Under the pieces are notes generated by a model. It did not search any database and was not told the origin of the DNA. It worked only from the letters and a program-made list of their open reading frames with translations. This document shows, in pieces, positions 8,459 through 17,629 of a stretch of DNA of 64,000 nt (position 1 is the first letter of the stretch; every line of letters begins with the position of its first letter). A program made the translations under genes and the position numbers. Where the stretch lies: NCBI RefSeq assembly GCF_026191725.2, contig NZ_CP120863.1, positions 3,514,001 to 3,578,000 on the forward strand, in the 5' to 3' direction. The stretch comes from Roseibium porphyridii (GTDB lineage: Bacteria; Pseudomonadota; Alphaproteobacteria; Rhizobiales; Stappiaceae).

Positions 8459-9973
8459 ATGGAGCCGGAACCTCAAGCGCTAGATAGGGATGGAGCTGCG
8501 GCCGAAACCGTTATTCAGGATGCCGTAACAGATATCGGCATTTTGGATGTGGTGGCCAACAATCTCGGATTGGTCGCAGCCTTCGTCGCTTTGATCTATA
8601 TTACGGCAGGAATATGCGCCGTTCGGGAGGTCATGAACTCAAGGACATCCCAAGGATCCGTCGCCTGGCTTCTGTCCCTGTTTTTCATTCCCTACATTAC
8701 GGTGCCGCTCTATTTCGTTTTTGGCTGGCGCTCCTTTGCGGACTACGCGAAAATCCAGGCAACGCTTGGCCGGGCTGAACGTGCACGTCGCGCCGACGAA
8801 CTTGGATTGACAGACCACGAAGAAACGAGGGATTGGCCCGTTCTTTCCCGTGTTGCAGGCGTTCCATTTCTGGCGGGCAACAAGACGAACCTTCTGATTG
8901 ACGGACCGGCGACATTTACAGCCATTAAGCAGGCCATTGAAGAGGCCAGCCACAGTATCTTTTTCCAGTTTTTTGCCATTCATGACGATGAGCTCGGCCG
9001 GGAGATGGCCGACGCATTGATTGCGCGTGCAAAGGACGGGTTGAAAGTCTGCTTTCTTTACGACGATGTCGGAAGCCATTCACTTTCGAACGAATTCATC
9101 GTTCGCCTGCAAGACGCTGGGGTCAATGTTTGCGGGTTTAATGAAAATCACCGCTTCTTGCGCCTGCTTGGACCGATGCGCCTGAATTATCGCAACCACC
9201 GAAAACTGGTTGTTACCGACTTCAGGATTGCCTTCGTCGGCGGACATAACGTTGCGGACCAGTATGTTGGACGGAGCAAATGGTTTGGCCATTGGCGCGA
9301 CACGCATGTTTGCGTGGAAGGTCCTGCCGCTGTTGCTTGCGCCTTGTCCTTCGTCGAAGACTGGCTTTGGGCAAGCGGCGAACGCATCGAGCTGCCACAA
9401 GTCACTGAAATACCAATGCCTGGAGATGAATCCGTTCTTGTCATGCCGACCGGGCCGGCCGACAAACTGGAAGAGTGCGCCATCGCATTTGTTGAGGCTG
9501 CAGCTCAAGCAAAACAGCGATTTTGGATCACGACGCCTTATCTCGTACCTTCGCTTGATGTCCAAACAGCGCTTTGTTCCGCAGCCATGCGGGGCGTTGA
9601 TGTTCGCATACTGCTCCCTGAAAAACGTGACCACTGGACTGTGTGGCTGGCAAGCCATGCATACGAGCACATCCTCGTGCAACGCGGGGTCAAGGTTTAT
9701 CGCTATTCCGAGGGCTTCCTACATCAGAAGGTCACTTTGATGGATGAAGACTTGGTTTCCATTGGCACGGTGAATTTCGACAATCGCTCATTTCAGATCA
9801 ATTTTGAACTCACGCTCTGGTTCACACATGAACGAACAATTCGAAACGTGGAGAGCATGCTCGAAACTGACTTTCAAAATGCCAGACTGACCTGGCCTGA
9901 TGCCTTTCAGTCTCGCAGTTACATTTTTCAGGTTCTGGCTCAGGGCGCTCGTCTCCTGTCGCCGATTTTGTAA
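8459..9973 (+). CDS. cls: Cardiolipin synthase
   Basis: 504 residues. Two N-terminal hydrophobic segments (about residues 30-55 and 65-85) anchor it in the inner membrane. Two phospholipase-D HKD motifs follow: HRKLVVTD in RNHRKLVVTDFRIAFVGGHN and HQKVTLMD in the last quarter, with SIGTVNFDNRSF after the second. It condenses two phosphatidylglycerol molecules into cardiolipin. The length and order match bacterial ClsA-type enzymes. It follows cysK after 29 bases on the same strand and may be cotranscribed. Confidence 0.92.
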   Translation: MEPEPQALDRDGAAAETVIQDAVTDIGILDVVANNLGLVAAFVALIYITAGICAVREVMNSRTSQGSVAWLLSLFFIPYITVPLYFVFGWRSFADYAKIQATLGRAERARRADELGLTDHEETRDWPVLSRVAGVPFLAGNKTNLLIDGPATFTAIKQAIEEASHSIFFQFFAIHDDELGREMADALIARAKDGLKVCFLYDDVGSHSLSNEFIVRLQDAGVNVCGFNENHRFLRLLGPMRLNYRNHRKLVVTDFRIAFVGGHNVADQYVGRSKWFGHWRDTHVCVEGPAAVACALSFVEDWLWASGERIELPQVTEIPMPGDESVLVMPTGPADKLEECAIAFVEAAAQAKQRFWITTPYLVPSLDVQTALCSAAMRGVDVRILLPEKRDHWTVWLASHAYEHILVQRGVKVYRYSEGFLHQKVTLMDEDLVSIGTVNFDNRSFQINFELTLWFTHERTIRNVESMLETDFQNARLTWPDAFQSRSYIFQVLAQGARLLSPIL

Positions 9974-10089
9974 TTTTTACCTCGACCGGCATAAAAACTG
10001 TCGCGTTAACGGAATCTGTGAGACCAGATTCATTCAATCTTAAACGGGTTGCATTCAGGTTGCACAATCCATTTCTGATTGAGGTTTTC

Positions 10090-10590
10090 ATGAGAGCGCT
10101 TGTCTTTTTCCTTGCCTTAGTGCTTGCAGGGCCGTTTTTCTTCTTCACAGACGGGTCAATCGTCAAAGATCTGAAATTAAAGGCGGAAACACTGTCTCCC
10201 GCCTACATTCCAACCGAAAACCGGCGATGCAGATCGAATTTGTTCATCTTCCATCATTGCAGCTACGACTATGTTTTCCAGCAAAAGGAGTTGGATCAGG
10301 ATTATTTCTTTCTTTCGTTTGGAGCACCTGAGACTGTTGAACTAATGCGCGGAAATTCGACGGGTGGAATTACCTCAGACGTCGGACAGAACTACCTTTT
10401 CAACCGAATTGCGACGGCAGTCGCTTTTCCGATCTTCGCGCTGATTATTCTCATCAGAAGCTTGTCCGGCACGAAATCACGATCAAGAGCGTCCGCGCCA
10501 TCAGTGCCCGGCACTGAACATCAGGTTCGTTCAGCAGCGTCTCTACCAACACATGCAGCCCGTCGGACACAATTCGGAAAGCGCCGATGA
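10090..10590 (+). CDS. Small membrane protein, unknown
   Basis: 166 residues from the ATG at 10090, preceded by GAGG. The open frame extends upstream without a better start. Residues 1-20 (MRALVFFLALVLAGPFFFF) are a signal anchor or signal peptide. A second hydrophobic stretch (TAVAFPIFALIILIRSL) lies near residue 115, followed by a basic, Ser/Arg-rich tail. The region between contains four Cys/His-rich positions (RRCRSN, HHCSYDY) that could form disulfides if periplasmic. No family was recognised. Confidence 0.6.
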   Translation: MRALVFFLALVLAGPFFFFTDGSIVKDLKLKAETLSPAYIPTENRRCRSNLFIFHHCSYDYVFQQKELDQDYFFLSFGAPETVELMRGNSTGGITSDVGQNYLFNRIATAVAFPIFALIILIRSLSGTKSRSRASAPSVPGTEHQVRSAASLPTHAARRTQFGKRR

Positions 10591-10717
10591 TTGAAAAGGA
10601 CAGCCCTGCTCGTGTTGATGACCGATTGCCGCAAAGGATAGAGGTCCAGCAGGTGCAAGTGTTCCTGATAGTCTGATACGTTGGTGTGGTTGCCACCGTT
10701 GCACTGCAGGACAAGCC

Positions 10718-11362
10718 ATGACTTTTGTACCGGATATGACCACTTTGCTCGCCTTCACAGCCGCGGCATTGGTTTTGACCATAACGCCCGGCCCGGACAT
10801 GACCTTGTTTATGAGCAAAACGCTGACCCAGGGTCGCCGTGCGGGCTTAACCGCCGTTTTCGGCGTTACCGTCGGTCTTGTCATCCATACAATTCTGGCA
10901 GCAATAGGTGTTTCAGCGCTACTGGCTGCCTCCCAGCTCGCCTTTACTCTTTTGAAAATTGTGGGCGCCGCCTATCTTATCTGGCTTGCTTACCGAACAC
11001 TTCGCCATGGCTCAGCGCTTGCGATTGAATCTGCCGGAGCGAAGACGCAACCCTTTTATCAAATCTGGCTTCAAGGTCTTGGCGTCAACATACTCAATCC
11101 GAAAATCGTATTGTTCTTTGTAACTTTCCTGCCCCAATTCATAAGTGCGAGTGATCCCAATGCCGTTGGTAAATTGCTGTTTCTTGGCGCTTATTTTGTT
11201 TTGCTTGGAATGCCAATTTGCGCGCTGATGGTGCTTGGCGCCGGTACATTCGCTAAGTTCTTGAAGACGTCACCAAAAGCGATGCGTTTTTTCGACTGGG
11301 CGTTCGCTGGAATTATGGGCAGTTTTGCAATCAAGCTCATGATTGCAAAGGCAAACAACTGA
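10718..11362 (+). CDS. LysE/RhtB-family amino-acid exporter
   Basis: 214 residues with six predicted membrane helices and the family hallmark TPGPDMTLFMSKTLTQGRRAGL near the N-terminus, followed by GVTVGLVIHTILAAIGVSALL, LKIVGAAYLIWLAYRTLR and NILNPKIVLFFVTFLPQF. It exports amino acids or related compounds across the inner membrane. It overlaps the next gene by one base (TGATG), so it is translationally coupled to the TrxB-like flavoprotein. The substrate is not evident. Confidence 0.9.
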   Translation: MTFVPDMTTLLAFTAAALVLTITPGPDMTLFMSKTLTQGRRAGLTAVFGVTVGLVIHTILAAIGVSALLAASQLAFTLLKIVGAAYLIWLAYRTLRHGSALAIESAGAKTQPFYQIWLQGLGVNILNPKIVLFFVTFLPQFISASDPNAVGKLLFLGAYFVLLGMPICALMVLGAGTFAKFLKTSPKAMRFFDWAFAGIMGSFAIKLMIAKANN

Positions 11363-12279
11363 TGCCAACTAACACGTCGGACCGGACGACAGTTGCCATT
11401 CTGGGTTCAGGCCCCTCGGGACTTGCCTGTGCGCTCACGCTCTCACGTTCAATGGTAGAGACGATTGTCATATCTTCAGATAGTACAGCGCCTCGCAACA
11501 CGGCCTCACCATTCGTCGCTGCCCTGCCCGGCATGGACCGCAACTCCCCTGCAGAAGTTCGCGCCGCAATACGCAAAGACATTCTTTCCTATCCGTTTGC
11601 GCGTTTTAGAAATTCCGATGCAACTGCGCTTCAGGACCAAGCCGGCGGATTTCAGCTCGACCTTTCGGACGGATCCTCCGTTTTTGCCGACAAAGTCTTG
11701 CTCGCGATGGGTATGGTCGACATCTATCCGGACGTTGCCAACTTGGCTGACTACTGGGGGTCCAGCATAATCAACTGCCCATTTTGCCATGGATATGAAT
11801 GGCGAAATACGCGGTGGGGCATTTACGCCGATCGTCAGGAAGTCCTCGATGCAGCCGAGGTCTATCGGCACTGGTCCAATGAATTAACTTATTTCATCGA
11901 CCCCTCACTGCATCTGACAGAGGAGCGTCGCACCCAGTTTGAAAGCCTCGGCATCAGCATATGCGAGGCCCTTCCGGTTGCGGTTAACGGCACGAGCGGA
12001 TCGCTGACTGAAGCTGTTTTTTCCGATCAGCAGCCAATCGCTATCGACTGCATGCTGGTGTTTCCATTCCAGAAACAAACGGAGTTGGTCACAGCGCTGG
12101 ATCTGCAGCTCACATCTGACGGCTACGTTGGTGTCGATGAGGGTTTTAGAACGTCGGTGTCAGGCATCTATGCGGCCGGAGACATGACATACGCTGGTCA
12201 TCAAAACACACCAACAGCGCTACACATGGGAAACATGGCTGCAGCAACGATTGTTATGGATCTATGTTTCAAAAAATGA
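11362..12279 (+). CDS. Thioredoxin-reductase-like NAD(P)/FAD oxidoreductase
   Basis: 305 residues. It has a FAD-binding motif GSGPSG at 15-20, a redox pair C139-P-F-C142 in NCPFCHGYE, and the terminal FAD motif GIYAAGDMTY with HMGNMAA. The CPFCHGYE form differs from the CATC of true thioredoxin reductases and is typical of TrxB-like enzymes whose partner is unknown. Start and stop of the LysE gene overlap its start codon by one base. A role in reducing a thiol substrate linked to the exported compound is possible but unproven. Confidence 0.85.
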   Translation: MPTNTSDRTTVAILGSGPSGLACALTLSRSMVETIVISSDSTAPRNTASPFVAALPGMDRNSPAEVRAAIRKDILSYPFARFRNSDATALQDQAGGFQLDLSDGSSVFADKVLLAMGMVDIYPDVANLADYWGSSIINCPFCHGYEWRNTRWGIYADRQEVLDAAEVYRHWSNELTYFIDPSLHLTEERRTQFESLGISICEALPVAVNGTSGSLTEAVFSDQQPIAIDCMLVFPFQKQTELVTALDLQLTSDGYVGVDEGFRTSVSGIYAAGDMTYAGHQNTPTALHMGNMAAATIVMDLCFKK

Positions 12280-12388
12280 CATGCAGCAACGAGAATGGCG
12301 CGTGCCTTATGGACAGGCTACACCTAAACCAAATTCATGGCCGGCCGGCATCTGATGATCTGATGGCTGGGAATATCGGGATAAACAC

Positions 12389-13105
12389 ATGACAACACCT
12401 TTGTTTCGTGACGACGCCTATCTACGAACATGCGAAGCCAAGGTAATCGGCGTAAATGAGCGGGGCGGTATCCTGCTGGATCGCTCCGTCTTCTATGCCA
12501 CGGGTGGTGGTCAACCAGGCGATTGCGGATATCTGGAACTTGAGGATGGCAGCCGGATCGAGATCGCCACAACCGTCTATGACGATGACAAGACAACGAT
12601 CGTTCACGTTCCGAATGCAGACCAGGGTGTCCCACCTGACGGTTCCAGTGTGACAGCACACATAGACTGGACCAGACGCTATCGACTGATGAGAATGCAC
12701 ACCGCGTTGCACCTTCTGTCGGTCGCTCTGCCCTATCCGGTTACAGGTGGACAGGTTGGCGAGTCCGAGGGCCGTCTCGATTTCGACATGGGCTCTGAGG
12801 CCATCGACAAGGACACGCTTCTGGAAACGCTGAACAATCTGGCGGGAAGCGATCACACCGTAACAAGCGAGTGGATCACAGATGCTGAACTCGATGCCAA
12901 TCCAGGTCTCGTCAAAACGATGTCAGTGAAACCGCCAAGAGGATCAGGTGCAGTGCGTCTGGTCAGGATTGGTGCCGACATCGACTTGCAACCCTGTGGA
13001 GGAACGCATGTCAGCCGTACTTCCGAGATTGGTCAACTGACGCTCGGAAAGATCGAGAACAAGGGCAAGCAAAACAGACGCGTACGAATTCGACTGATGG
13101 ACTGA
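12389..13105 (+). CDS. AlaX-type alanyl-tRNA editing protein
   Basis: 238 residues. It contains the synthetase editing-domain signature: FYATGGGQPGD near residue 36, HTALH (H104, H108) and CGGTHV near residue 200, which together bind zinc. Free-standing AlaX proteins hydrolyse Ser-tRNA(Ala) or Gly-tRNA(Ala) in trans and so prevent mistranslation. The length fits the AlaX-M class. It begins a + strand run with the GFA protein and the sulfurtransferase at 9-20 base spacing, suggesting an operon. Confidence 0.88.
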   Translation: MTTPLFRDDAYLRTCEAKVIGVNERGGILLDRSVFYATGGGQPGDCGYLELEDGSRIEIATTVYDDDKTTIVHVPNADQGVPPDGSSVTAHIDWTRRYRLMRMHTALHLLSVALPYPVTGGQVGESEGRLDFDMGSEAIDKDTLLETLNNLAGSDHTVTSEWITDAELDANPGLVKTMSVKPPRGSGAVRLVRIGADIDLQPCGGTHVSRTSEIGQLTLGKIENKGKQNRRVRIRLMD

Positions 13106-13126
13106 TCAACCTGTTTGGATGACAAG

Positions 13127-13600
13127 ATGAAATTATCGGGCAGCTGTCAATGTGGCTCCATCGGCTTTGAGATGGAGAGCAAAACGCCTTACCCTTACAT
13201 GCGCTGTTACTGTTCGATATGCCGGAAGGTCGGTGGCAGCGGAGGCTATGCGATAAACCTGATGGCAGAGGCCGACAGCATCAAGATACATGGTGCTGAT
13301 GCGAAGGGTGTCTACAATGCTGTTGTTGACGGAAAGGCGAGCCAAGCAGAGCGACATTTTTGCAAGTCTTGCGGCTCGCATCTCTGGCTATGGGATCCAC
13401 GTTGGCCGGAGCTGATCCATCCTCACGCCGGGGCCATCGACACGCCATTGCCACGTCCACCCGAGACCTTACACATCATGCTCGAATTCAAACCTGATTG
13501 GATTGATGTGCCAGACGGTCCCGGACATGTTCACTTCCAGCGTTATCCGGACTTGTCGATTGAAGAATGGCACAAATCCCATGACCTTTACGAAGACTGA
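13127..13600 (+). CDS. GFA family zinc protein
   Basis: 157 residues from the ATG at 13127; a TTG at 13115 in the same frame is less likely. The pattern CQCGS, CYCSICRK and FCKSCGSHLW gives the Cys pairs of the Gfa/CENP-V fold (glutathione-dependent formaldehyde-activating enzyme-like). These proteins bind two zinc ions. Formaldehyde activation is established for one member only, so the activity here is not known. The gene lies between alaX and the sulfurtransferase gene with short gaps. Confidence 0.85.
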   Translation: MKLSGSCQCGSIGFEMESKTPYPYMRCYCSICRKVGGSGGYAINLMAEADSIKIHGADAKGVYNAVVDGKASQAERHFCKSCGSHLWLWDPRWPELIHPHAGAIDTPLPRPPETLHIMLEFKPDWIDVPDGPGHVHFQRYPDLSIEEWHKSHDLYED

Positions 13601-13609
13601 GATCCACCA

Positions 13610-14455
13610 ATGACTGAACACCCGCTTGTTTCAACCCAATGGCTTGCAGACAATCTCGCGTCTCCCGATTTGGTCGTAGTCAACGCTTGGATGCCACCGG
13701 TTACGCACCCCGACGCGCCACCGGTATATCCGAATGCTCATATTCCAGGATCAGTCTTCTTCGATGTCAACGAAATCTGTGACACGAACTCCGATCTTCC
13801 GCACATGCTGCCGGCCCCGCATGTCTTTTCCTCCGCGATGCGGAAGCTGGGGATTGGCGATGGTCAAACTCTGGTCGTTTATGATGATTTTGGCTTCTAT
13901 TCGGCCCCACGCGTCTGGTGGACCTTGCGAACCATGGGCGCGGAACGTGTGTTCGTGCTGGATGGCGGTTTCCCAAAATGGCGAGCTGAAGGGCGAGCTG
14001 AAGAAGACAAGGAACAGCGGCGAGTTCAGAGCCATTTCACGTCGCGGCTGAACCACGGTGCTGTAGCAGACCTTGCCGACATAAAGGCCGCGCTTGCTAC
14101 GGGATCCAGGCAGGTTCTTGATGCCCGGTCTTTCGACCGGTTCAATGGAAAGGCACCGGAACCCCGCGTGGGACTGCGTTCAGGCCACATGCCTGGGGCG
14201 TACAATCTACCGTTTACCCAGTTGATCGGTGAAAATGGTACCTTCAAGGACCAACCCGGCCTCGAAGCGGCCTTTAAAAATGCTGGCATAGACCTGGAAA
14301 AACCCGTGACGACGACGTGTGGTTCAGGTGTTACTGCCGCAATATTGACCCTGGCACTTTCCATCTTGGGAACGCGAGACTTGGCTCTTTATGACGGATC
14401 CTGGGCGGAATGGGGCAGCCGTGAAGATGTTGACGTTGCCACCAAACCGGACTGA
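13610..14455 (+). CDS. sseA: 3-mercaptopyruvate sulfurtransferase
   Basis: 281 residues forming two rhodanese domains. The first is inactive-type (VVYDDFGFYSAPRVWWTLR, VLDGGFPKW). The second holds the active-site loop TTCGSGVTAAI. CGSGVTA is the loop typical of mercaptopyruvate sulfurtransferases, while thiosulfate rhodaneses have CRKGV-type loops. It transfers sulfur from 3-mercaptopyruvate to thiols or cyanide in the cytoplasm. It ends the plus-strand group and is convergent with the chemoreceptor gene. Confidence 0.88.
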   Translation: MTEHPLVSTQWLADNLASPDLVVVNAWMPPVTHPDAPPVYPNAHIPGSVFFDVNEICDTNSDLPHMLPAPHVFSSAMRKLGIGDGQTLVVYDDFGFYSAPRVWWTLRTMGAERVFVLDGGFPKWRAEGRAEEDKEQRRVQSHFTSRLNHGAVADLADIKAALATGSRQVLDARSFDRFNGKAPEPRVGLRSGHMPGAYNLPFTQLIGENGTFKDQPGLEAAFKNAGIDLEKPVTTTCGSGVTAAILTLALSILGTRDLALYDGSWAEWGSREDVDVATKPD

Positions 14456-14474
14456 TTGCGACAGGCCTTACCGA

Positions 14475-15821
14475 TCAAGTTCCCGTATCTGCTTTCAGTT
14501 CCTCGAAAAAAGATCTGATTTCCAGCGAAATTGAGCTGGCGCTTGTGTTGACTTTTTCAGCCGCCTGCAAAAATCTGGCAGCCGCCTTGTCCGACGTTCC
14601 AATGGCCATGCCGACGCCCGAAATATTTTCGTCAAGCTCCTTCGCGCCCGAAGACACCGACTGTATGCTTTCGGATATTTCCCTGGTCGCCGCACCTTGC
14701 TCCTCGACCGCAGCCGCGATTGAGGCCGTCATTTCGTCCAGCTGCCTGACAACTTCCGAAATCGAATGAATTGAAGCAACGGAACTTTCTGTCGATGACT
14801 GAATTTCCGAAACTTGCTGGCTGATCTCCTCCGTTGCATTGGCGGTTTGCTCAGCCAGCGTTTTCACCTCACTCGCCACAACAGCAAAACCGCGTCCTGC
14901 ATCACCTGCTCGAGCGGCTTCGATCGTCGCATTGAGTGCAAGAAGATTTGTCTGTTCGGCAATGGCCTGGATGAGACCCACAACGTCGCCGATCTTCTGT
15001 GCTGCACCTGCAAGACTTGAAACCTTGAGGCTGGACTGCTCGGTTCCTCCTGCTGCTTGACTGGCGATCTCAGAGGCACCTGTAATTTGCTTTGCTATTT
15101 CCTGTATCGAGCTGGACAGTTCCTCTGTCGCGCTTGCAACCGTCTGGACACTCAAGCTGGTGTTCTTTGCCGCTGCTTCCGCTGCCGAGACCTGGTTAAG
15201 CGCGGACGCGGACACAGATGTCAATTCTTCCGCTTGACCGGCGACAATACGGGCACCCTCATCAGCATCCTCCAACGGCGTTTCCACCTTTCCTTGAAAG
15301 CTTTCAATCGCTTCGTTCAACCGGGCCGTCTGAGCTTCACGAATTTGCAGCAACCGTTCCTCATAGGTCGAAATTGCCAATTCCATATCAAGCATTACGG
15401 CAGTGGTTACGGCATCCAGCAATTGGCTTATGTCTCTAAAACTGCGGCGATACTTCTTGATAATTCCTTCGTGAAGGCGCGTCAGAACAAACCTATAGCC
15501 TGCAATGTACCATCTGGGTTCCAATCCAATTCGACAATGCACATGGCCAATTCTGTTGATGCTGTCCTGGTAGTCCTGGTCAAAACCCGACATAAACAGT
15601 TTTTCCCAGTGGCTTTTTTGCGCTGACACCAGACGCGGCTGCATATCTCCAACCAGTTCGGCCAACTTTGGCTGACCTCTTAGATGAAGATAAAAATCAT
15701 CAAGGATCGAATCCAAATCCGGCTTTATCACCGGCCAAATTTTTTGAAGAGATACGATCGTACTTTGGTCGATCTGCGCAAATTCCAGCCGAACCGCAAA
15801 ATCGTCTGCCACAGCTTTCAT
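14475..15821 (-). CDS. Globin-coupled methyl-accepting chemotaxis protein
   Basis: 448 residues from the ATG at 15821, which has GAGGGG upstream; an in-frame ATG at 15854 adds 11 residues. Residues 1-165 resemble the sensor globin of HemAT-type receptors ([17 protein letters not shown], then [21 protein letters not shown], where a His would bind heme). The rest is an MCP signalling domain with the hairpin tip [30 protein letters not shown]. No membrane segment is present, so it is a cytoplasmic oxygen or redox chemosensor. There is no chemotaxis gene nearby; it is a stand-alone receptor. Confidence 0.88.
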   Translation of the reverse strand: MKAVADDFAVRLEFAQIDQSTIVSLQKIWPVIKPDLDSILDDFYLHLRGQPKLAELVGDMQPRLVSAQKSHWEKLFMSGFDQDYQDSINRIGHVHCRIGLEPRWYIAGYRFVLTRLHEGIIKKYRRSFRDISQLLDAVTTAVMLDMELAISTYEERLLQIREAQTARLNEAIESFQGKVETPLEDADEGARIVAGQAEELTSVSASALNQVSAAEAAAKNTSLSVQTVASATEELSSSIQEIAKQITGASEIASQAAGGTEQSSLKVSSLAGAAQKIGDVVGLIQAIAEQTNLLALNATIEAARAGDAGRGFAVVASEVKTLAEQTANATEEISQQVSEIQSSTESSVASIHSISEVVRQLDEMTASIAAAVEEQGAATREISESIQSVSSGAKELDENISGVGMAIGTSDKAAARFLQAAEKVNTSASSISLEIRSFFEELKADTGT

Positions 15822-15889
15822 GTTGGATAACCCCTCTAGCCAACACAACTTCACCGTGCAAATCTGAATAAACTTTAAATTGTATTTTT

Positions 15890-15947
15890 AATTGCTATTT
15901 TTCTCAATGGTACTGTGAAAAAATACCAATTCTCAATTGCTATTTTT
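15890..15947. repeat. Direct repeat in an AT-rich promoter region
   Basis: AATTGCTATTTTT occurs at 15890-15902 and again at 15935-15947. TTCTCAAT follows the first copy (15901) and precedes the second (15930). The block lies just upstream of the chemoreceptor gene, in a gap (15822-16100) that holds no gene. It may be a regulator binding site or an upstream promoter element. Confidence 0.4.
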
Positions 15948-16100
15948 ATCTATCAAAAATTTAGATACTACCTTGACACAACCAACTTAGCTTCGCCCGT
16001 TTTGGCTTAAATCCGAGCTTTTGATTCGTTTTCGATCAAGTTTTCCAGACGTGGGATAACCGTTCTTAGCCGGCATGCGCTCGCAAATTCCAGCAAATGC

Positions 16101-16913
16101 CTAAACTTCCTTTGGTTGCATTTTTCTACTGGGTCGGGACGTACTCTTGTCTTTATGGTTGAGCCGAATGAGAAAGTCCGCGCGCGTCCCAGAAAGATGG
16201 TGACCTGGCCAAATTTCCAAATCATCGATCAAGTTTCCTTTTGGCTGCTCAGCAAAAATCTGCTTTCGCGTCTGACTTGACAGTCTGCGGCGCCCAAGTC
16301 CGAAGACATCACACATGGCACCTCGGGAAAGCAAATGCGCCTCGGCGCCGTGCAGCCGTTTGCTGACATAGCCATTTAAATGCAAGCCAATAGCGTCCGC
16401 TATTTTCCTGATTTTTGCCCGATCATGACCTTTACCCACCAAATGCTGTTTGCAGCGTTCCGCCCCGTAGAGCACAAAACAGCAGTCTCCCGGTTCTGAC
16501 ACCCTGTCCCTTGCGAGCCCGACATCGTGAAGAATGGCTGCCGAGAACAACAACTCAAGATCCGTATTCAACCCTGCGCGTTTGCCGAACAAAACGGCCC
16601 AATAGTAAGTGCGCCAGCTGTGTCGCATCAATTCCAGCCCCTGGACATCATCTGCAAAGTCAAACGCATCTCGGGTGAGTGCAGTGTCTGGCGGCTGAAG
16701 GCCATCGAGATCCATGCCAAAGGCATTCAACATCCCCGCTCGCTCCTTGAGAACGTCAGCAGTTTCAAGCAAGGCCATTCGACCAAGATTGCCCAAAACC
16801 TGAATTTTTTCCAGACGCGTGAGACGTCCCTTGCTGTAGGTACCCAAACGCTTTCCCCACGCAACAGTGCCCATAGGTTCGTTTGATATTGCGGTTTCGC
16901 AGTTCATATTCAT
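16101..16913 (-). CDS. HD-domain hydrolase-like protein
   Basis: 270 residues. The start at 16913 is chosen because AAGGAG lies six bases before it; the open frame runs further but without a ribosome site. The HD pattern is H in MRHSWRTYYWAVLFGK, HD in FSAAILHDVGL, and a later H in IADAIGLHLN. HD proteins hydrolyse phosphate esters, often nucleotides, in the cytoplasm. The specificity is unknown. The gene is divergent from a TetR regulator and both share an inverted repeat in the 72-base gap, so it is probably the regulator's target. Confidence 0.75.
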   Translation of the reverse strand: MNMNCETAISNEPMGTVAWGKRLGTYSKGRLTRLEKIQVLGNLGRMALLETADVLKERAGMLNAFGMDLDGLQPPDTALTRDAFDFADDVQGLELMRHSWRTYYWAVLFGKRAGLNTDLELLFSAAILHDVGLARDRVSEPGDCCFVLYGAERCKQHLVGKGHDRAKIRKIADAIGLHLNGYVSKRLHGAEAHLLSRGAMCDVFGLGRRRLSSQTRKQIFAEQPKGNLIDDLEIWPGHHLSGTRADFLIRLNHKDKSTSRPSRKMQPKEV

Positions 16914-16931
16914 GCGGCACTCCTTTTTTTG

Positions 16932-16981
16932 TACCGTATCGCACATAAATAGACATGTCGAACTTTTTGTGCGAAACAGTA
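16932..16981. promoter_or_regulatory. Candidate TetR operator between divergent genes
   Basis: Half-sites TACCGTATCGCACA (16932-16945) and TGTGCGAAACAGTA (16968-16981) are inverted copies with two mismatches. The palindrome GACATGTC sits near the centre, and poly-T/poly-A blocks flank the outside. The whole gap is thus nearly two-fold symmetric. This is typical for the operator of an autoregulated TetR repressor that also controls the divergent gene. Confidence 0.6.
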
Positions 16982-16985
16982 AAAA

Positions 16986-17597
16986 ATGGAACCACCTGTC
17001 AAACGCGGTCGACCGCGAAAATTTGATGAAGAACTGACCCTTGATCTGATCATGAAGGTCTTCTGGCGGCATGGATATGCCGCCACCAGTCTTGACCAGA
17101 TCGCAGAGGCAACGGGTCTGAACAGACCCAGTCTTTACGCTGCATTCGGCAGCAAGAAGGACATGTTTCTCAAATCAATTGAGCGCTTTGCGGACCGCAT
17201 GGAAATTCATTTGCGCAAGGCAGGCTCTCGGGCGACAGGCGCCAAGGCCCGCATGAAAGACATCATGGCGGCTGCAGTGGACCTCTACACAGGAAAGAGT
17301 GACCTTACCGCCGCAGCTCATGGATGCCTTGCTGTTTCCACGCTTCCTTCGGAAGCGCCACAGGACCCGGATTTCCAGTTGGCGCTTGGAAGTGTGCTTC
17401 TACGCATGGACACCGGATTTGCTCGCCTCATATTGCACGAGACCAAAGGATCTATGTGTGATGCCCAGGCGGAGGAAATTGCACAACACCTTGCACTGGT
17501 GCTCCACGGCCTCTCGATTCGTGCGCGCTCCGGCGAAGACCCTGAAAAACTGAAGAAATTGTCTTCCAGTGCCGTCGACAGGCTGATACCGGATTAG
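16986..17597 (+). CDS. TetR/AcrR-family transcriptional regulator
   Basis: 203 residues with an N-terminal helix-turn-helix: RGRPRKFDEE, then GYAATSLDQIAEATGLNRPSLYAAFGSKKDMF, the classical TetR recognition part. The C-terminal ligand domain contains the CLAVSTLPSEAP segment common in AcrR-type members that resemble the YxaF/LmrA group. It is divergent from the HD-domain gene with a symmetric operator candidate in the gap. No strong ribosome site is seen before the ATG. Effector unknown. Confidence 0.88.
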   Translation: MEPPVKRGRPRKFDEELTLDLIMKVFWRHGYAATSLDQIAEATGLNRPSLYAAFGSKKDMFLKSIERFADRMEIHLRKAGSRATGAKARMKDIMAAAVDLYTGKSDLTAAAHGCLAVSTLPSEAPQDPDFQLALGSVLLRMDTGFARLILHETKGSMCDAQAEEIAQHLALVLHGLSIRARSGEDPEKLKKLSSSAVDRLIPD

Positions 17598-17629
17598 GCT
17601 TTGGCAAGTTTCATGACAACCCCAGTCCC

